Source of the DNA: Roseovarius sp.
GTDB taxonomy: Bacteria; Pseudomonadota; Alphaproteobacteria; Rhodobacterales; Rhodobacteraceae
Direction of reading: 5' to 3'
Assembly (NCBI GenBank): GCA_021775255.1
Contig: JAJFIA010000013.1
Location: 1 to 64,000, forward strand
DNA: 64,000 nt
Position 1 is the stretch's first letter; the number at the start of each line of letters is the position of its first letter. Positions 49,924 to 59,065 of the stretch are shown piece after piece. The position numbers and the translations under genes were made by a program. The notes beneath the pieces are model-generated. The model was not told the origin of the DNA. It saw only the letters and a program-made list of their open reading frames with translations, and did not search any database.

Positions 49924-51155
49924 TCGCTGATCCCTTTATAAGAGGCGGCAACGCGTACGCCGTCGGTGACATATTCCTGGCCAATGATGATCACATCCGC
50001 CCTATCCGGCAACCCATCCAGCCAGACACCATTAGTTGTATCATTGATCATCGTAACAGGCATGAACAAAGCCTTGTTCTCGGCGGTAACAACGCGCACA
50101 CCTAATGTGCCTTCATCATTCAGGGTCAGGGCCGATTGCGGCAGAAGATGCGCCTTGATGCCTTCGGCTTCGATCAATATCTCGGCAGTCTGACCATCAC
50201 GAATGGCAAGATCGGGATTGGGCACTTCGATCTCAACCCGGAATGTGCGGGTGGTGGGATCGGCCGAGCGCGACAGGAATATTACCTTGCCCTCAACCTC
50301 ATCGCCCGAGGCAAGGCGCGCCCCGGCATGGGCCCCAAGGCGCACGCGGCTCACTTCGGTTTCGGGAACAAAGCCAACCAGAATCACCGGATCAAGCTGA
50401 ATCACCGTGGCACAAAGGCTGCCCGGTTGCAGCAGGCTGCCCAGTTCGGCAGTGTCTGATTCCAGCACGCCATTGAAGGTTGCGGTAATCGTCAGGCGTT
50501 TGATTTCCTGTTCGGCGGCAACCACCGCAGCGGCGGCGGTCTGAATGCCCGCCTGCGTGGTTTCCAGCCCTGAACGTGCCGCCTGAACCGCCGCTTCGGC
50601 CGAGCTGACAGCGGCGCGCGTTGCCGCCACACGGGTTTCTGACGCAAATCCCTCAACCGAAAGCTTTTCAGCGGCATTCACATTGATCTCGGCCTCGGTC
50701 AGCAGGGCCTGAGCCTCAAGCAGGCGCGCCTTTGATTCGGGGATATGTGCGCGCGCTTCCACAAGCCGGGCCTGTGCCTCGGCCAGGCTGGCCTCGCGGG
50801 CGGCGGGATCAAGCCGGCATAATAGCTGGCCCTCCTCAACGAATGCCCCCTTGCGCAGCGGATCGGATATCACCTGACCCGAGGTTTCAGAGCGCAGTTC
50901 AACCTCGCGGTCGGCTTCGGTCTGGCCGCGCAGAATAAGGGCATTATTAACCGGTTGCGCGGCTGAATGCACGGCGATGACACCAATCAGATCAGGCGCA
51001 TCAACCGGCTGCGCGGTGCCGGCATCCTCTGCCGGTGCTGTATTTTCCTCAGGGGCCGGGGCAAACATCGCCACAAAGGCCTCGCGCTGAAACACGAACC
51101 CGTAAATCAACACCGACACCACAATGGCGGCAAATACTGGAAACAATCGCATCAT
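49920..51155 (-). CDS. RND efflux periplasmic adaptor (membrane fusion protein)
   Basis: 411 residues. HlyD/AcrA-type adaptor. One N-terminal membrane helix (LFPVFAAIVVSVLIYGFVF, about 4-22), an acidic/proline linker, then barrel-sandwich and coiled-coil domains: VELRSETSGQVISDPLRKGAFVEEGQLLCRLDP (lipoyl-like, about 95-130), helical hairpin LAEAQARLVEARAHIPESKARLLEAQALLTEAEINVNAAEKL, then ITATFNGVLESDTAELGSLLQPGSL. It joins the pump to an outer-membrane channel (none in this window). First gene of the pair; a palindromic operator-like site is at 51229-51246 upstream. Confidence 0.93.
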   Translation of the reverse strand: MMRLFPVFAAIVVSVLIYGFVFQREAFVAMFAPAPEENTAPAEDAGTAQPVDAPDLIGVIAVHSAAQPVNNALILRGQTEADREVELRSETSGQVISDPLRKGAFVEEGQLLCRLDPAAREASLAEAQARLVEARAHIPESKARLLEAQALLTEAEINVNAAEKLSVEGFASETRVAATRAAVSSAEAAVQAARSGLETTQAGIQTAAAAVVAAEQEIKRLTITATFNGVLESDTAELGSLLQPGSLCATVIQLDPVILVGFVPETEVSRVRLGAHAGARLASGDEVEGKVIFLSRSADPTTRTFRVEIEVPNPDLAIRDGQTAEILIEAEGIKAHLLPQSALTLNDEGTLGVRVVTAENKALFMPVTMINDTTNGVWLDGLPDRADVIIIGQEYVTDGVRVAASYKGISE

Positions 51156-51228
51156 GTGCCCTTTTGAATGTTGCTGCCCGCCTGTCAGGATATTTGGGGG
51201 GTGCGCGCGCTTATCAACCGTAAATTCA

Positions 51229-51246
51229 CTAAACTGACCAGTTCAG
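51229..51246. promoter_or_regulatory. palindromic operator-like site between the RND pair and YfgM gene
   Basis: CTAAACTG (51229-51236), AC, CAGTTCAG (51239-51246): 8-nt arms with a single mismatch around a perfect AACTG/CAGTT core. Size and shape suit a TetR-type regulator, which often controls RND pumps. No TetR gene lies in the window. Confidence 0.5.
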
Positions 51247-51360
51247 AATATACTTTTCGCCGCAAAGCTTCAAGATGGGCCATTCCTGCAACACCAAGGC
51301 CCCTTGGCAGGGCCGGGGCTTCGCGGTAAGAGGGGGCAAAATATCAATGGGAAGAGATGC

Positions 51361-52014
51361 GTGAGCGATACCGACAGTTTTATTGATGAGGTGACCGAAG
51401 AGGTCCGGCGTGATCGTTTGTTTGCGTTGATGAAGCGTTATGGCTGGATCGCGGTTCTGCTGGTGTTTGTTCTGGTGGGCGGGGCTGCGTGGAATGAATG
51501 GCGCAAGGCCCAGACCCGCGCGGCGGCGCAGGAATTCGGTGATGGCATTCTTGCCGCCCTTGAACTGGATGAAAATGCCGGGCGTGCCGCGGCCCTGGGT
51601 CAGCTCAGCTCGGAGGATACTTCGGCGCAGGCGGTGCTTGATCTGCTGGCATCTGGCGAGCTTGAAAGTGATGACCCAAAGGCGGCGGTAACGCGGCTTC
51701 TGGCCCTGGCTGACCGCAGCGGAACGCCGCTGGTTTATCGCCAGATTGCCATCCTCAAGGCGGTGGCCATCCCCGGATCGGGGCTGAGCGCAGATCAGCG
51801 CCGGGCGCGGCTGGACAGTATTGCGCTGGCGGCCGGCATGACCGGGCTTTTGGCCGAAGAGCAACTGGCCTATCTGGATATTGAAACCGGCGAAAACGAT
51901 GCGGCGATTGAACGCCTGCAGGGCATTGCGGAAAATGCCGGGGCCTCTGCGGGCTTGCGTCAGCGGGCGACACAAGTGATTGTGGCGCTGGGGGGTGCCT
52001 TGCCCGAGGGTTGA
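51361..52014 (+). CDS. YfgM-like ancillary SecYEG translocon subunit
   Basis: 217 residues. Starts with GTG (VSDTDSFIDEVTEEVRRDRLFALMKRYGWIAVLLVFVLVGGAAW), with GGAAGAG upstream; the longer TTG frame is not supported. One membrane helix at about 27-48, then a periplasmic helical TPR-like domain (EEQLAYLDIETGENDAAIERLQGIAENAGA). YfgM links the Sec translocon to periplasmic chaperones in E. coli. The order yfgM-bamB-der is the usual one. Regulatory details are not visible. Confidence 0.82.
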   Translation: MSDTDSFIDEVTEEVRRDRLFALMKRYGWIAVLLVFVLVGGAAWNEWRKAQTRAAAQEFGDGILAALELDENAGRAAALGQLSSEDTSAQAVLDLLASGELESDDPKAAVTRLLALADRSGTPLVYRQIAILKAVAIPGSGLSADQRRARLDSIALAAGMTGLLAEEQLAYLDIETGENDAAIERLQGIAENAGASAGLRQRATQVIVALGGALPEG

Positions 52015-52090
52015 TGGCATAGGATTATGACAAACCGCCGCCATGATCAGACGGGCATGGGGCATGATGGGTAAAACGGGGGCTTGAGCT

Positions 52091-53416
52091 TTGAGATCAA
52101 CTGGTATTTGTCTGGGGCTGGCTTTTGTTCTTGTCCTTGCAGGCTGTCAAAAAGACGATCCGATCCTGCCCGGAATTCGCGAGAATATCCGCGATGAACA
52201 GGCCAATCCGGCCTATATCCCGAATGAAGAGGCCAGCACTGTCAATGATCTGCCGCTGGTGCTGCCGCAGGCGGTGGTGAATGCCGAATGGACGCAAAGC
52301 ATCGGCTCGGAGCTGACGCGCATCGCCCACCCCGCCCTGAGCAAGGCACCGCAGCTTGTCTGGTCGGCCCCGATTGGCGCGGGTGACGGCCGCAAAACCC
52401 GCATAACCGCTGATCCGGTTGTGGCGCAGGGCCGGGTCTATGTGATGGATGCACAATCAAAGGTGACCGCGCTCACCACCGCGGGCGCGCCCGTCTGGAG
52501 CACCGATCTTGTGCCCGAAAACGAATCCGGCACCGAAGCCTCGGGCGGCGGTCTGGCTTATGGGGACGGCAAGATTTTTGTCACCTCGGGCTTTGGCCTG
52601 CTGACAGCACTTGACGCAAATACCGGCGCGGTGATCTGGCAGCAGAACATGCGCGCCACCGGCACCGGCAGCCCGGCCTATATGGAGGGGATTGTCTATG
52701 CGGTTTCGGGCGATGATGTGGCCTGGGCGGTTGACGCGGCGACCGGCCGGATCAGATGGCAGCTTTCTGCCACGCCTGATTTGAACAATGTACTGGGCGG
52801 CCCCACCCCGGCGATTTCGCAAAAATATGTGGTCTTTGCCTATGGTTCCGGTGAATTTCAGGGGGCTTTCCGTAGGGGGGGCTTGCGCCTGTGGGATGCG
52901 CAGATTGCCGGGCAAAGGCCCGGATTCGCCAATGCAAGGATCGGCGATATTACCGGCGGGCCGGTGATTGTTGGCGACCGCATCTTCACCGGCAGCAATT
53001 CCGGCCGCACCGTGGCGCTTAACCTTGCCAATGGCGAGCGTGTGTGGACAGCAAAGGACGGCCCGCTCAACCGGGTCTGGCCTGCGGGCAATTCGATCTT
53101 CATGGTGACCGACCGCAATGAGCTGGTGCGGATCAATTCTGATAATGGCCGCCGCATCTGGGGCAAGACCCTGGCCTTTTTCAAAAGCGAAAAGCCCAAG
53201 CGTCAGGCACGGATCATTGCCCATCATGGCCCGGTGATTGCCGGCGGGCAGTTGATCGTGGCTTCGGATGACGGGTTTGTGCATTTCTATGATCCGATGA
53301 CCGGTGCCGAGGCCAGAACCGTGGCCCTGCCCGGCGGCGCAAGTTCAAACCCGGTTGTGGCCGGGGGCACGCTTTATGTTGTTTCGTCCAAGGGGCAATT
53401 GCACGCTTTCCGTTAG
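52091..53416 (+). CDS. bamB: outer-membrane assembly lipoprotein BamB
   Basis: 441 residues, probably starting with TTG. Lipoprotein signal: hydrophobic stretch GLAFVLVLAGC with lipobox cysteine at residue 19. Mature part is an eight-bladed PQQ-like beta-propeller with repeats such as GRVYVMDAQSKVTALTTAGAPVWSTDL, GKIFVTSGFGLLTALDANTGAVIWQQNM and GTLYVVSSKGQLHAF. BamB is a periplasmic subunit of the BAM complex that inserts beta-barrel proteins. 76 nt after the yfgM-like gene, 50 nt before der; likely same operon. Confidence 0.92.
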   Translation: MRSTGICLGLAFVLVLAGCQKDDPILPGIRENIRDEQANPAYIPNEEASTVNDLPLVLPQAVVNAEWTQSIGSELTRIAHPALSKAPQLVWSAPIGAGDGRKTRITADPVVAQGRVYVMDAQSKVTALTTAGAPVWSTDLVPENESGTEASGGGLAYGDGKIFVTSGFGLLTALDANTGAVIWQQNMRATGTGSPAYMEGIVYAVSGDDVAWAVDAATGRIRWQLSATPDLNNVLGGPTPAISQKYVVFAYGSGEFQGAFRRGGLRLWDAQIAGQRPGFANARIGDITGGPVIVGDRIFTGSNSGRTVALNLANGERVWTAKDGPLNRVWPAGNSIFMVTDRNELVRINSDNGRRIWGKTLAFFKSEKPKRQARIIAHHGPVIAGGQLIVASDDGFVHFYDPMTGAEARTVALPGGASSNPVVAGGTLYVVSSKGQLHAFR

Positions 53417-53466
53417 GCCGCGGATACTGTAACAGGGCGGCCTGACCGGCCCGGAGCCTGATTGAA

Positions 53467-54921
53467 ATGAGTTTTACCCTAGCCATAGTGGGGCGTCCGA
53501 ATGTGGGCAAATCCACGCTGTTTAATCGCCTTGTAGGCAAACGTCTGGCGCTGGTGGATAATCAGCCCGGCGTGACGCGCGATCTGCGCGAGGGGGCCGC
53601 ACGGCTGGCCGATCTGCGCTTTACGGTGATTGATACCGCCGGGCTTGAGCAGGCCACCGACGAATCCCTGCAAGGCCGGATGCGCAAGCTCACGGAACGC
53701 GCGGTGGATATGGCCGATATCTGTCTTTTCATGATTGATGCGCGCACCGGCATAACCGCAGATGATGAGGTGTTCGCCGAGATCCTGCGCAAACGCTCGG
53801 CGCATGTGATTCTGGCGGCCAACAAGGCCGAAGGGGCGGCGGCGGATGCCGGCGTGAATGAAGCCTGGGCGCTTGGGTTGGGCGAACCAATTCGCCTCTC
53901 GGCGGAACATGGCGAGGGGCTGAATGATTTATATTCGCAGCTCATGCCATTGGCCGATGAATTTGCCGAGCGCGCCAAGGCGGATGCGCCGGACACGGAC
54001 GTTGAAATTGAAGAAGATGCGCCCGGTGAGATGCGCATCCCCACCCGCGCCAAGCCGCTTCAGGTGGCCGTTGTGGGCCGGCCAAATGCCGGAAAATCGA
54101 CCCTTATCAACATGATCCTTGGCGAGGAACGCCTTCTGACCGGCCCCGAGGCCGGGATCACCCGCGATGCCATTTCCCTGCAGATGGATTGGGACGGCCT
54201 GCCGGTGCGGATCTTTGACACCGCCGGGATGCGCAAGAAAGCACGGGTGCAGGACAAGCTGGAAAAGCTTTCCGTGGGGGATGGCCTCCGGGCGGTGAAA
54301 TTTGCTGAAGTGGTGGTGGTATTGCTCGATGCTGCGATTCCGTTTGAGCAGCAGGATTTGCGCATCGCCGATCTGGCCGAGCGCGAAGGCCGCGCTGTGG
54401 TTGTGGCGGTGAACAAATGGGATATTGAGCCGAATAAACAGCAAAAACTGCGCGATCTGCGCGAAAGTTTTGAGCGCCTTTTGCCACAGTTGCGCGGCGC
54501 GCCGCTGATCACCGTATCGGCCAAGACCGGCAAGGGCATCGACCGGCTGCGCGCGGCGATTGAAAAGGCCAATGAGGTGTGGAACCGCCGGATCACCACG
54601 GCGCAGCTCAACCGTTGGCTTACCGGTATGCTTGAGGCGCATCCGCCCCCGGCACCGGGGGGCAAACGCATCAAACTGCGCTATATGACACAGGCCAAAA
54701 CCCGGCCACCGGGGTTTGTGGTGATGTGCTCATTGCCTGATAAACTGCCAACAAGCTATACGCGCTATCTGATCAACGGGTTGCGGCAGGATTTTGACAT
54801 GCCGGGCACGCCCATCCGGCTGCATATGCGCTCTCAATCGGATAAAAACCCCTATAAGGCCAAGAAGAAATCAGCCCCCTCGCGCCTGCGCAAACATCTG
54901 GGCGGCAGATCAGGCAACTGA
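53467..54921 (+). CDS. der: ribosome-associated GTPase Der (EngA)
   Basis: 484 residues. Tandem GTPase essential for 50S assembly. First G domain from the N-terminus: P-loop [14 protein letters not shown] (7-20), DTAGLEQAT, and the base-recognition motif as NKAEG in place of NKxD (frequent in this group). Second G domain near residue 203: [18 protein letters not shown], then [11 protein letters not shown] and NKWDI. C-terminal KH-like domain [41 protein letters not shown] and a basic tail. An acidic linker ([15 protein letters not shown]) joins the two G domains. Confidence 0.97.
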   Translation: MSFTLAIVGRPNVGKSTLFNRLVGKRLALVDNQPGVTRDLREGAARLADLRFTVIDTAGLEQATDESLQGRMRKLTERAVDMADICLFMIDARTGITADDEVFAEILRKRSAHVILAANKAEGAAADAGVNEAWALGLGEPIRLSAEHGEGLNDLYSQLMPLADEFAERAKADAPDTDVEIEEDAPGEMRIPTRAKPLQVAVVGRPNAGKSTLINMILGEERLLTGPEAGITRDAISLQMDWDGLPVRIFDTAGMRKKARVQDKLEKLSVGDGLRAVKFAEVVVVLLDAAIPFEQQDLRIADLAEREGRAVVVAVNKWDIEPNKQQKLRDLRESFERLLPQLRGAPLITVSAKTGKGIDRLRAAIEKANEVWNRRITTAQLNRWLTGMLEAHPPPAPGGKRIKLRYMTQAKTRPPGFVVMCSLPDKLPTSYTRYLINGLRQDFDMPGTPIRLHMRSQSDKNPYKAKKKSAPSRLRKHLGGRSGN

Positions 54922-55058
54922 CCTGCGCGCATAACCGGCAAAAGCCTGCCGCGATTTTTCCATTGGGCTTTGCAAATCTGTGCAAAGGTCTTATTATTAC
55001 AGGGGAAAGTTTTAGCTGATTTTGCCGACCTGTTGGTTAATATAGAGGCGCCGAGGCA

Positions 55059-56054
55059 ATGCAAACAATCACCATCCGCGATTTCACCCGAAAATATGCG
55101 CATAAAAGCAATGCCATGGGGGCGCTGAGTTTTGGCGCAACTTTCGTGGTTTATTTTCTGGCACTTGGCCTGGCAGGGAAATATGCCGGACAGCTTTATA
55201 TATCCGTGCCTCTGGTCGTGATCCTCGCCTTCGCCATGGTCCGGCTTTATGTGTTGCAGCATGATTGCGGGCATAATTCGCTGTTTGCCACCAAATGGCT
55301 GAATACGGCCGCGGGCTATATCCTGTCGGTGTTTTCGCTGACGCCTTACCGGGTGATGCAGTATAACCATAATCAGCATCACGCCTATCTGGGCAATCTT
55401 GAGCATCGCGAAACCACCGAGATTTTCACCATGACATTGCGCGAATGGAACGCGGCCCCATTCGGCAAACGCCTGTCATACCGGCTTTATCGCAACCCGT
55501 TCATCATGCTGTCGCTGGGCGGTATCCTGACCTATTTCATCGTTTACCGCTGGCCGCGCAATACGCGGCATACCGGGGCGTTGGGCGTGGTGGTGCATAA
55601 TCTCATGCTCGTGGGTTTTGTCGGCCTGCTTTATCTGGCAATGGGATGGGCCGGGATTGCCATCTGGTTTGCAAGTGGGGTGCTGGCCGGGGTGATCGGG
55701 GTGTTTCTGGTCTATCTACAGCATAATTTCGAGGAAACCTATTGGGACAAAAAGCCCGATCTTGATTTCCGCAAGGCCACGCTGGTGGGCTCATCCTCGC
55801 TTGATCTGGGGCATTGGTGGGATATTGGCACCGGCAATATCGCCTATCACGATCTGCACCATTACAATCCGGGCATCCCGTCTTATAACCTGCGCCGCTG
55901 TCAGCGTGATTTGCCGGATGAGCTGAAGATGCATGAGGTTATCCGCTGGCCGCAGGCCCTGGCCAGTTTCCGGCTCAGGCTCTGGGATGAAGAGCATGAA
56001 AAACTTGTGCCCTTCCCTAAAGAACGAAAAGGCCGGGTGTTGCATCCGGTCTGA
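55059..56054 (+). CDS. membrane fatty acid desaturase
   Basis: 331 residues. Acyl-lipid desaturase of the membrane di-iron type with the three histidine boxes: HDCGH (about 68-72), HNQHH in MQYNHNQHHAYLG (about 104-108) and HDLHH in NIAYHDLHHYNPG (about 268-272). Four or so membrane helices lie between them (AMGALSFGATFVVYFLALGL; LYISVPLVVILAFAMV; FIMLSLGGILTYFIVY; LMLVGFVGLLYLAMGWAGIAIWF). It introduces double bonds, probably in membrane lipids; the position is not predictable. GAGG lies 10 nt before the ATG. DUF2235 follows 46 nt downstream. Confidence 0.93.
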   Translation: MQTITIRDFTRKYAHKSNAMGALSFGATFVVYFLALGLAGKYAGQLYISVPLVVILAFAMVRLYVLQHDCGHNSLFATKWLNTAAGYILSVFSLTPYRVMQYNHNQHHAYLGNLEHRETTEIFTMTLREWNAAPFGKRLSYRLYRNPFIMLSLGGILTYFIVYRWPRNTRHTGALGVVVHNLMLVGFVGLLYLAMGWAGIAIWFASGVLAGVIGVFLVYLQHNFEETYWDKKPDLDFRKATLVGSSSLDLGHWWDIGTGNIAYHDLHHYNPGIPSYNLRRCQRDLPDELKMHEVIRWPQALASFRLRLWDEEHEKLVPFPKERKGRVLHPV

Positions 56055-56100
56055 GCTTTTGGGTCTTGCCTGCGCAAAAGGCGGTAAGGCAGGAGGAACC

Positions 56101-57231
56101 GTGAAACGCATTTTGATTTTCTGTGATGGCACCTGGAATTCGCCAACCATTCCGCAGCCGACCAATGTAGATGCGCTGTGCCGCGCGGCGATTGAGAGTG
56201 CGGATCAGATGTGTCTCTATTTCCCCGGTGTCGGCACCGGCGGGCGGTTCAAAACCTTCATTGGCAAATGGATCAACAAATTCGGCGGTGGCGCGTTTGG
56301 CTGGGGGCTGAACCGGAATATCAAGATCGCCTATGCGGCGCTGGCCCAGACCTACGACCGGGGCGATCAGATCATGATCTTTGGTTTTTCGCGCGGGGCT
56401 TATACGGCGCGCTCGCTGGCTGGTATGATCCGCAAATGCGGCTTGATGGATAAAAATACGGTGACCCGTCGCAGGGTGAACAAGGCCTTTCGGCTCTACC
56501 GCAAACGCGGGCCCGAGAACCGGCCGGATGCCCCGCATATCTGGCGCAGGCGGCAGGCGTTATCGCCCTCTTTTGCAACCTCGCAGAAGGATCAGGACAT
56601 GCGTGCCGATGGCTCACATCTGCTTGGGATCGACTATCTTGGCATCTGGGATACGGTCGGCGCTCTGGGCATTCCCGAAACCCTTCTGGGGCCATTGGCC
56701 AGGCTGATCAACAGTCGGCATCAGTTTCATGACACCGATCTTTCCAGCATGGTCAAACATGCCCGCCACGCGCTGGCGCTGGATGAGCGGCGCAAATTCT
56801 ATAAACCGGCAAAATGGAGCAATCTTGATGATCAGGGCGGCAAACCGGGCCTCAATCACGGCAAAACCGGTGCAAACCGCCCGTATCAGCAGGTCTGGTT
56901 CATTGGCAGCCATCCGATCATGGGTGGCAGCAGCCCGGTACGCCCGTTGGTGGCTTACGGGCTGGAGTGGATCACCAAAGGCGCGGTACAGCACGGCCTG
57001 ATATTGAAGCCCGGCGCGGCGATCCCGGATGCAATACCCGATGCCACAACCCAGGCCGGTGAGATACGTGATCCCGGTGGCATATTTGAAATCGCACCCG
57101 ATCTGCTGGGGTGGCGTGACGGCCCCACCAAAAAGTCAGACCGGCACCCATCGGTTGATGTCCGGCTTGATCATGATCCTGCCTATCGGCCCCGCACAAT
57201 GCGCGCGCTACGGCCTGATCTGTGGCCCTAA
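56101..57231 (+). CDS. DUF2235 alpha/beta-hydrolase-like protein
   Basis: 376 residues, starting with GTG preceded by an excellent AGGAGG. The N-terminus [14 protein letters not shown] is diagnostic of DUF2235, with YFPGVGTGG and the nucleophile elbow [25 protein letters not shown] (GFSRGA, serine about residue 102) of an alpha/beta-hydrolase. A later [21 protein letters not shown] carries the probable acid. Some DUF2235 proteins are phospholipase effectors of type VI secretion; here there is no T6SS gene nearby, so a housekeeping lipase role is as likely. Its stop overlaps the serS stop by 3 nt (convergent). Confidence 0.88.
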   Translation: MKRILIFCDGTWNSPTIPQPTNVDALCRAAIESADQMCLYFPGVGTGGRFKTFIGKWINKFGGGAFGWGLNRNIKIAYAALAQTYDRGDQIMIFGFSRGAYTARSLAGMIRKCGLMDKNTVTRRRVNKAFRLYRKRGPENRPDAPHIWRRRQALSPSFATSQKDQDMRADGSHLLGIDYLGIWDTVGALGIPETLLGPLARLINSRHQFHDTDLSSMVKHARHALALDERRKFYKPAKWSNLDDQGGKPGLNHGKTGANRPYQQVWFIGSHPIMGGSSPVRPLVAYGLEWITKGAVQHGLILKPGAAIPDAIPDATTQAGEIRDPGGIFEIAPDLLGWRDGPTKKSDRHPSVDVRLDHDPAYRPRTMRALRPDLWP

Positions 57232-58520
57232 ACCAGCACGCCCTCGGCAGTGAGCCGGGTCTTGCCGCCCAAAAGTCGATGCAAAACCTCCGGCAGATCA
57301 ACCGAACCATCGGCCTGCTGGCCATTTTCCAGCACCGCGATCAAACAGCGCCCCACCGCCAGGCCTGAGCCATTCAGCGTATGCACAAACTGCGGCTTGC
57401 CGCCCTCTGCGGGCCGGAATCGCGCTGTCATCCGCCGCGCCTGAAAATCCCCACAGACCGAGACCGAGCTGATCTCGCGGTACATATCCTGCCCCGGCAG
57501 CCAGACCTCGATATCATGGGTGCGGCGCGCGCCAAAGCCCATGTCACCGGTGCACAGCACCACGGTGCGGTAAGGCAGGCCCAGCTTTTCCAGAATACCC
57601 TGGGCGCAGGTGGTCATCCGGTCCAGCTCATCGCGGGAATTATCGGGATGGGTGATGCTGACCATCTCGACCTTTTCAAACTGGTGCTGGCGCAGCATGC
57701 CCGCCGTATCGCGCCCCGCGGATCCCGCCTCGGAGCGAAAGCACTGCGCATGTGCCACATAGCGCTGCGGCAGGCTGGCCTCGTCTACCACCTCGCCGCT
57801 CACGATATTGGTCAGCGGCACCTCGGAAGTGGGGATCAGCCACCAGCCATTGGTGGTCTGATAGCTGTCCTCGCCAAATTTCGGCAACTGCCCGGTGCCG
57901 AGCATCATCTCCTCGCGCACCAGAACCGGCGTCCATGTTTCCGTCAGGCCATTTTCATCCACATGGGTATCCAGCATGAACTGTGCCAGCGCCCGGTGAA
58001 TGCGTGCCACGGCCCCCCTGAGCACCACAAATCGCGCGCCGGAAAGCTTGGCCGCCAGCTCAAAATCCATCCCCGGTTGCACGCCCGCCAGTTGATAATG
58101 CTCTTGCGGCTTGAAATCAAACTCCGGCGGTGTGCCCCAGCGGTGAATTTCCACATTATCGGCCTCATCCGCACCATCCGGCACATCGTCATAGGGCAGG
58201 TTGGGCAGCCCCATCAACATGTCCTCAAGGGCAGCATCATCCAGACTTGCGGCATGTTTCAATTCCGCCACCTCGGCCTTTTTGGCCCCCACAAGTGCGC
58301 GCAAGCGTTCAAATTCCGCGGCGTCACCGCCGGCCTTGGCGGCACCCACCAGCTTTGAGGCTTTGTTCTGTTCGGCTTGTGCGGTCTCGGCCGCCATGAT
58401 TTTCGCGCGCCGGGTTTCATCCAGCTTCAGGATCGAGTTTGACACCGCCGCCCCCCCGCGCCGCGCCATGGCGGCATCAAAGGCGGCGGGATTGTCGCGG
58501 ATGGCGCGGATGTCATGCAT
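57228..58520 (-). CDS. serS: seryl-tRNA synthetase
   Basis: 430 residues. N-terminal long antiparallel coiled coil that binds tRNA-Ser (about 25-100, [56 protein letters not shown]). Class II catalytic core: motif 2 ([33 protein letters not shown]) and motif 3 ([25 protein letters not shown]), with TSEVPLTN between. The start [22 protein letters not shown] was set at ATG 58520; a TTG one codon earlier is less likely. Convergent with DUF2235. Confidence 0.97.
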   Translation of the reverse strand: MHDIRAIRDNPAAFDAAMARRGGAAVSNSILKLDETRRAKIMAAETAQAEQNKASKLVGAAKAGGDAAEFERLRALVGAKKAEVAELKHAASLDDAALEDMLMGLPNLPYDDVPDGADEADNVEIHRWGTPPEFDFKPQEHYQLAGVQPGMDFELAAKLSGARFVVLRGAVARIHRALAQFMLDTHVDENGLTETWTPVLVREEMMLGTGQLPKFGEDSYQTTNGWWLIPTSEVPLTNIVSGEVVDEASLPQRYVAHAQCFRSEAGSAGRDTAGMLRQHQFEKVEMVSITHPDNSRDELDRMTTCAQGILEKLGLPYRTVVLCTGDMGFGARRTHDIEVWLPGQDMYREISSVSVCGDFQARRMTARFRPAEGGKPQFVHTLNGSGLAVGRCLIAVLENGQQADGSVDLPEVLHRLLGGKTRLTAEGVLV

Positions 58521-58592
58521 CAAACTGGTCCTTTAACTGAGTCGTTTTCGTAAATCGGATTCCGGGGCCTTATGCACCAGATTTCCGGCGGG

Positions 58593-58613
58593 GTGTAGGG
58601 TGGGTGAAACCCA
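58593..58613. repeat. palindromic repeat, family A, upstream of yajC
   Basis: GTGTAGGGTGGGTGAAACCC then AC (58593-58613), the same unit as arm 1 at 40290. A single arm only: the inverted partner is absent and the sequence then breaks into CGCGCGC. Lies in the serS-yajC divergent spacer. Confidence 0.8.
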
Positions 58614-58662
58614 CGCGCGCTTTTTAACAGCCAGAGCCCATGCTTATCTGCATCTTCTTACC

Positions 58663-58689
58663 TTGCAAATACCGCCTCGCGGCCATAGG
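58663..58689 (+). promoter_or_regulatory. putative promoter of the yajC-secDF operon
   Basis: TTGCAA (58663-58668), 15-nt spacer, CATAGG (58684-58689), about 55 nt upstream of yajC. Spacing is slightly short; the ATAGGTT end resembles the promoter before the GTA cluster. Confidence 0.4.
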
Positions 58690-58742
58690 TTCCGTCAAAA
58701 TTCAATGGGGGCCGTCCCCGCAAGACATGAAGGACACGACCC

Positions 58743-59027
58743 ATGGATCAACTCGCTCAATTCATCCCGCTTATCCTGATCTTCGCGATCATGTATTTCC
58801 TGCTGATCCGCCCGCAGCAGAACAAGCTCAAGCAACATAAAGCCATGGTTGAAGCTGTGCGGCGCGGCGATCAGGTGATTACCCAGGGCGGCATTATCGG
58901 CAAGGTGACCAAGGTCAAGGATGGCCAGGAAGTTGAGGTCGAGATAGCCAAGGATGTCAAAGTTCGGCTGATCAAGGCAACCATCGCCGATGTCATCTCA
59001 AAAACCGAGCCGGCCAATAACAACTAA
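58743..59027 (+). CDS. yajC: preprotein translocase subunit YajC
   Basis: 94 residues. Single N-terminal membrane helix (FIPLILIFAIMYFLLIRPQQ, about 7-26) followed by the short cytoplasmic domain KQHKAMVEAVRRGDQVITQGGIIGKVTKVKDGQEVEVEIAKDVKVRLIKATIADV. YajC associates with SecDF. AAGGA precedes the ATG. Located 38 nt before secDF. Confidence 0.96.
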   Translation: MDQLAQFIPLILIFAIMYFLLIRPQQNKLKQHKAMVEAVRRGDQVITQGGIIGKVTKVKDGQEVEVEIAKDVKVRLIKATIADVISKTEPANNN

Positions 59028-59065
59028 GCCGCCAAGCATCCGACCCTTCTGAAAAGGCATAGTTA

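Noticed and set aside
56101-57231. Type VI secretion effector locus
   Set aside because: DUF2235 is sometimes a T6SS lipase effector, but no VgrG, PAAR, Hcp or immunity gene is nearby.
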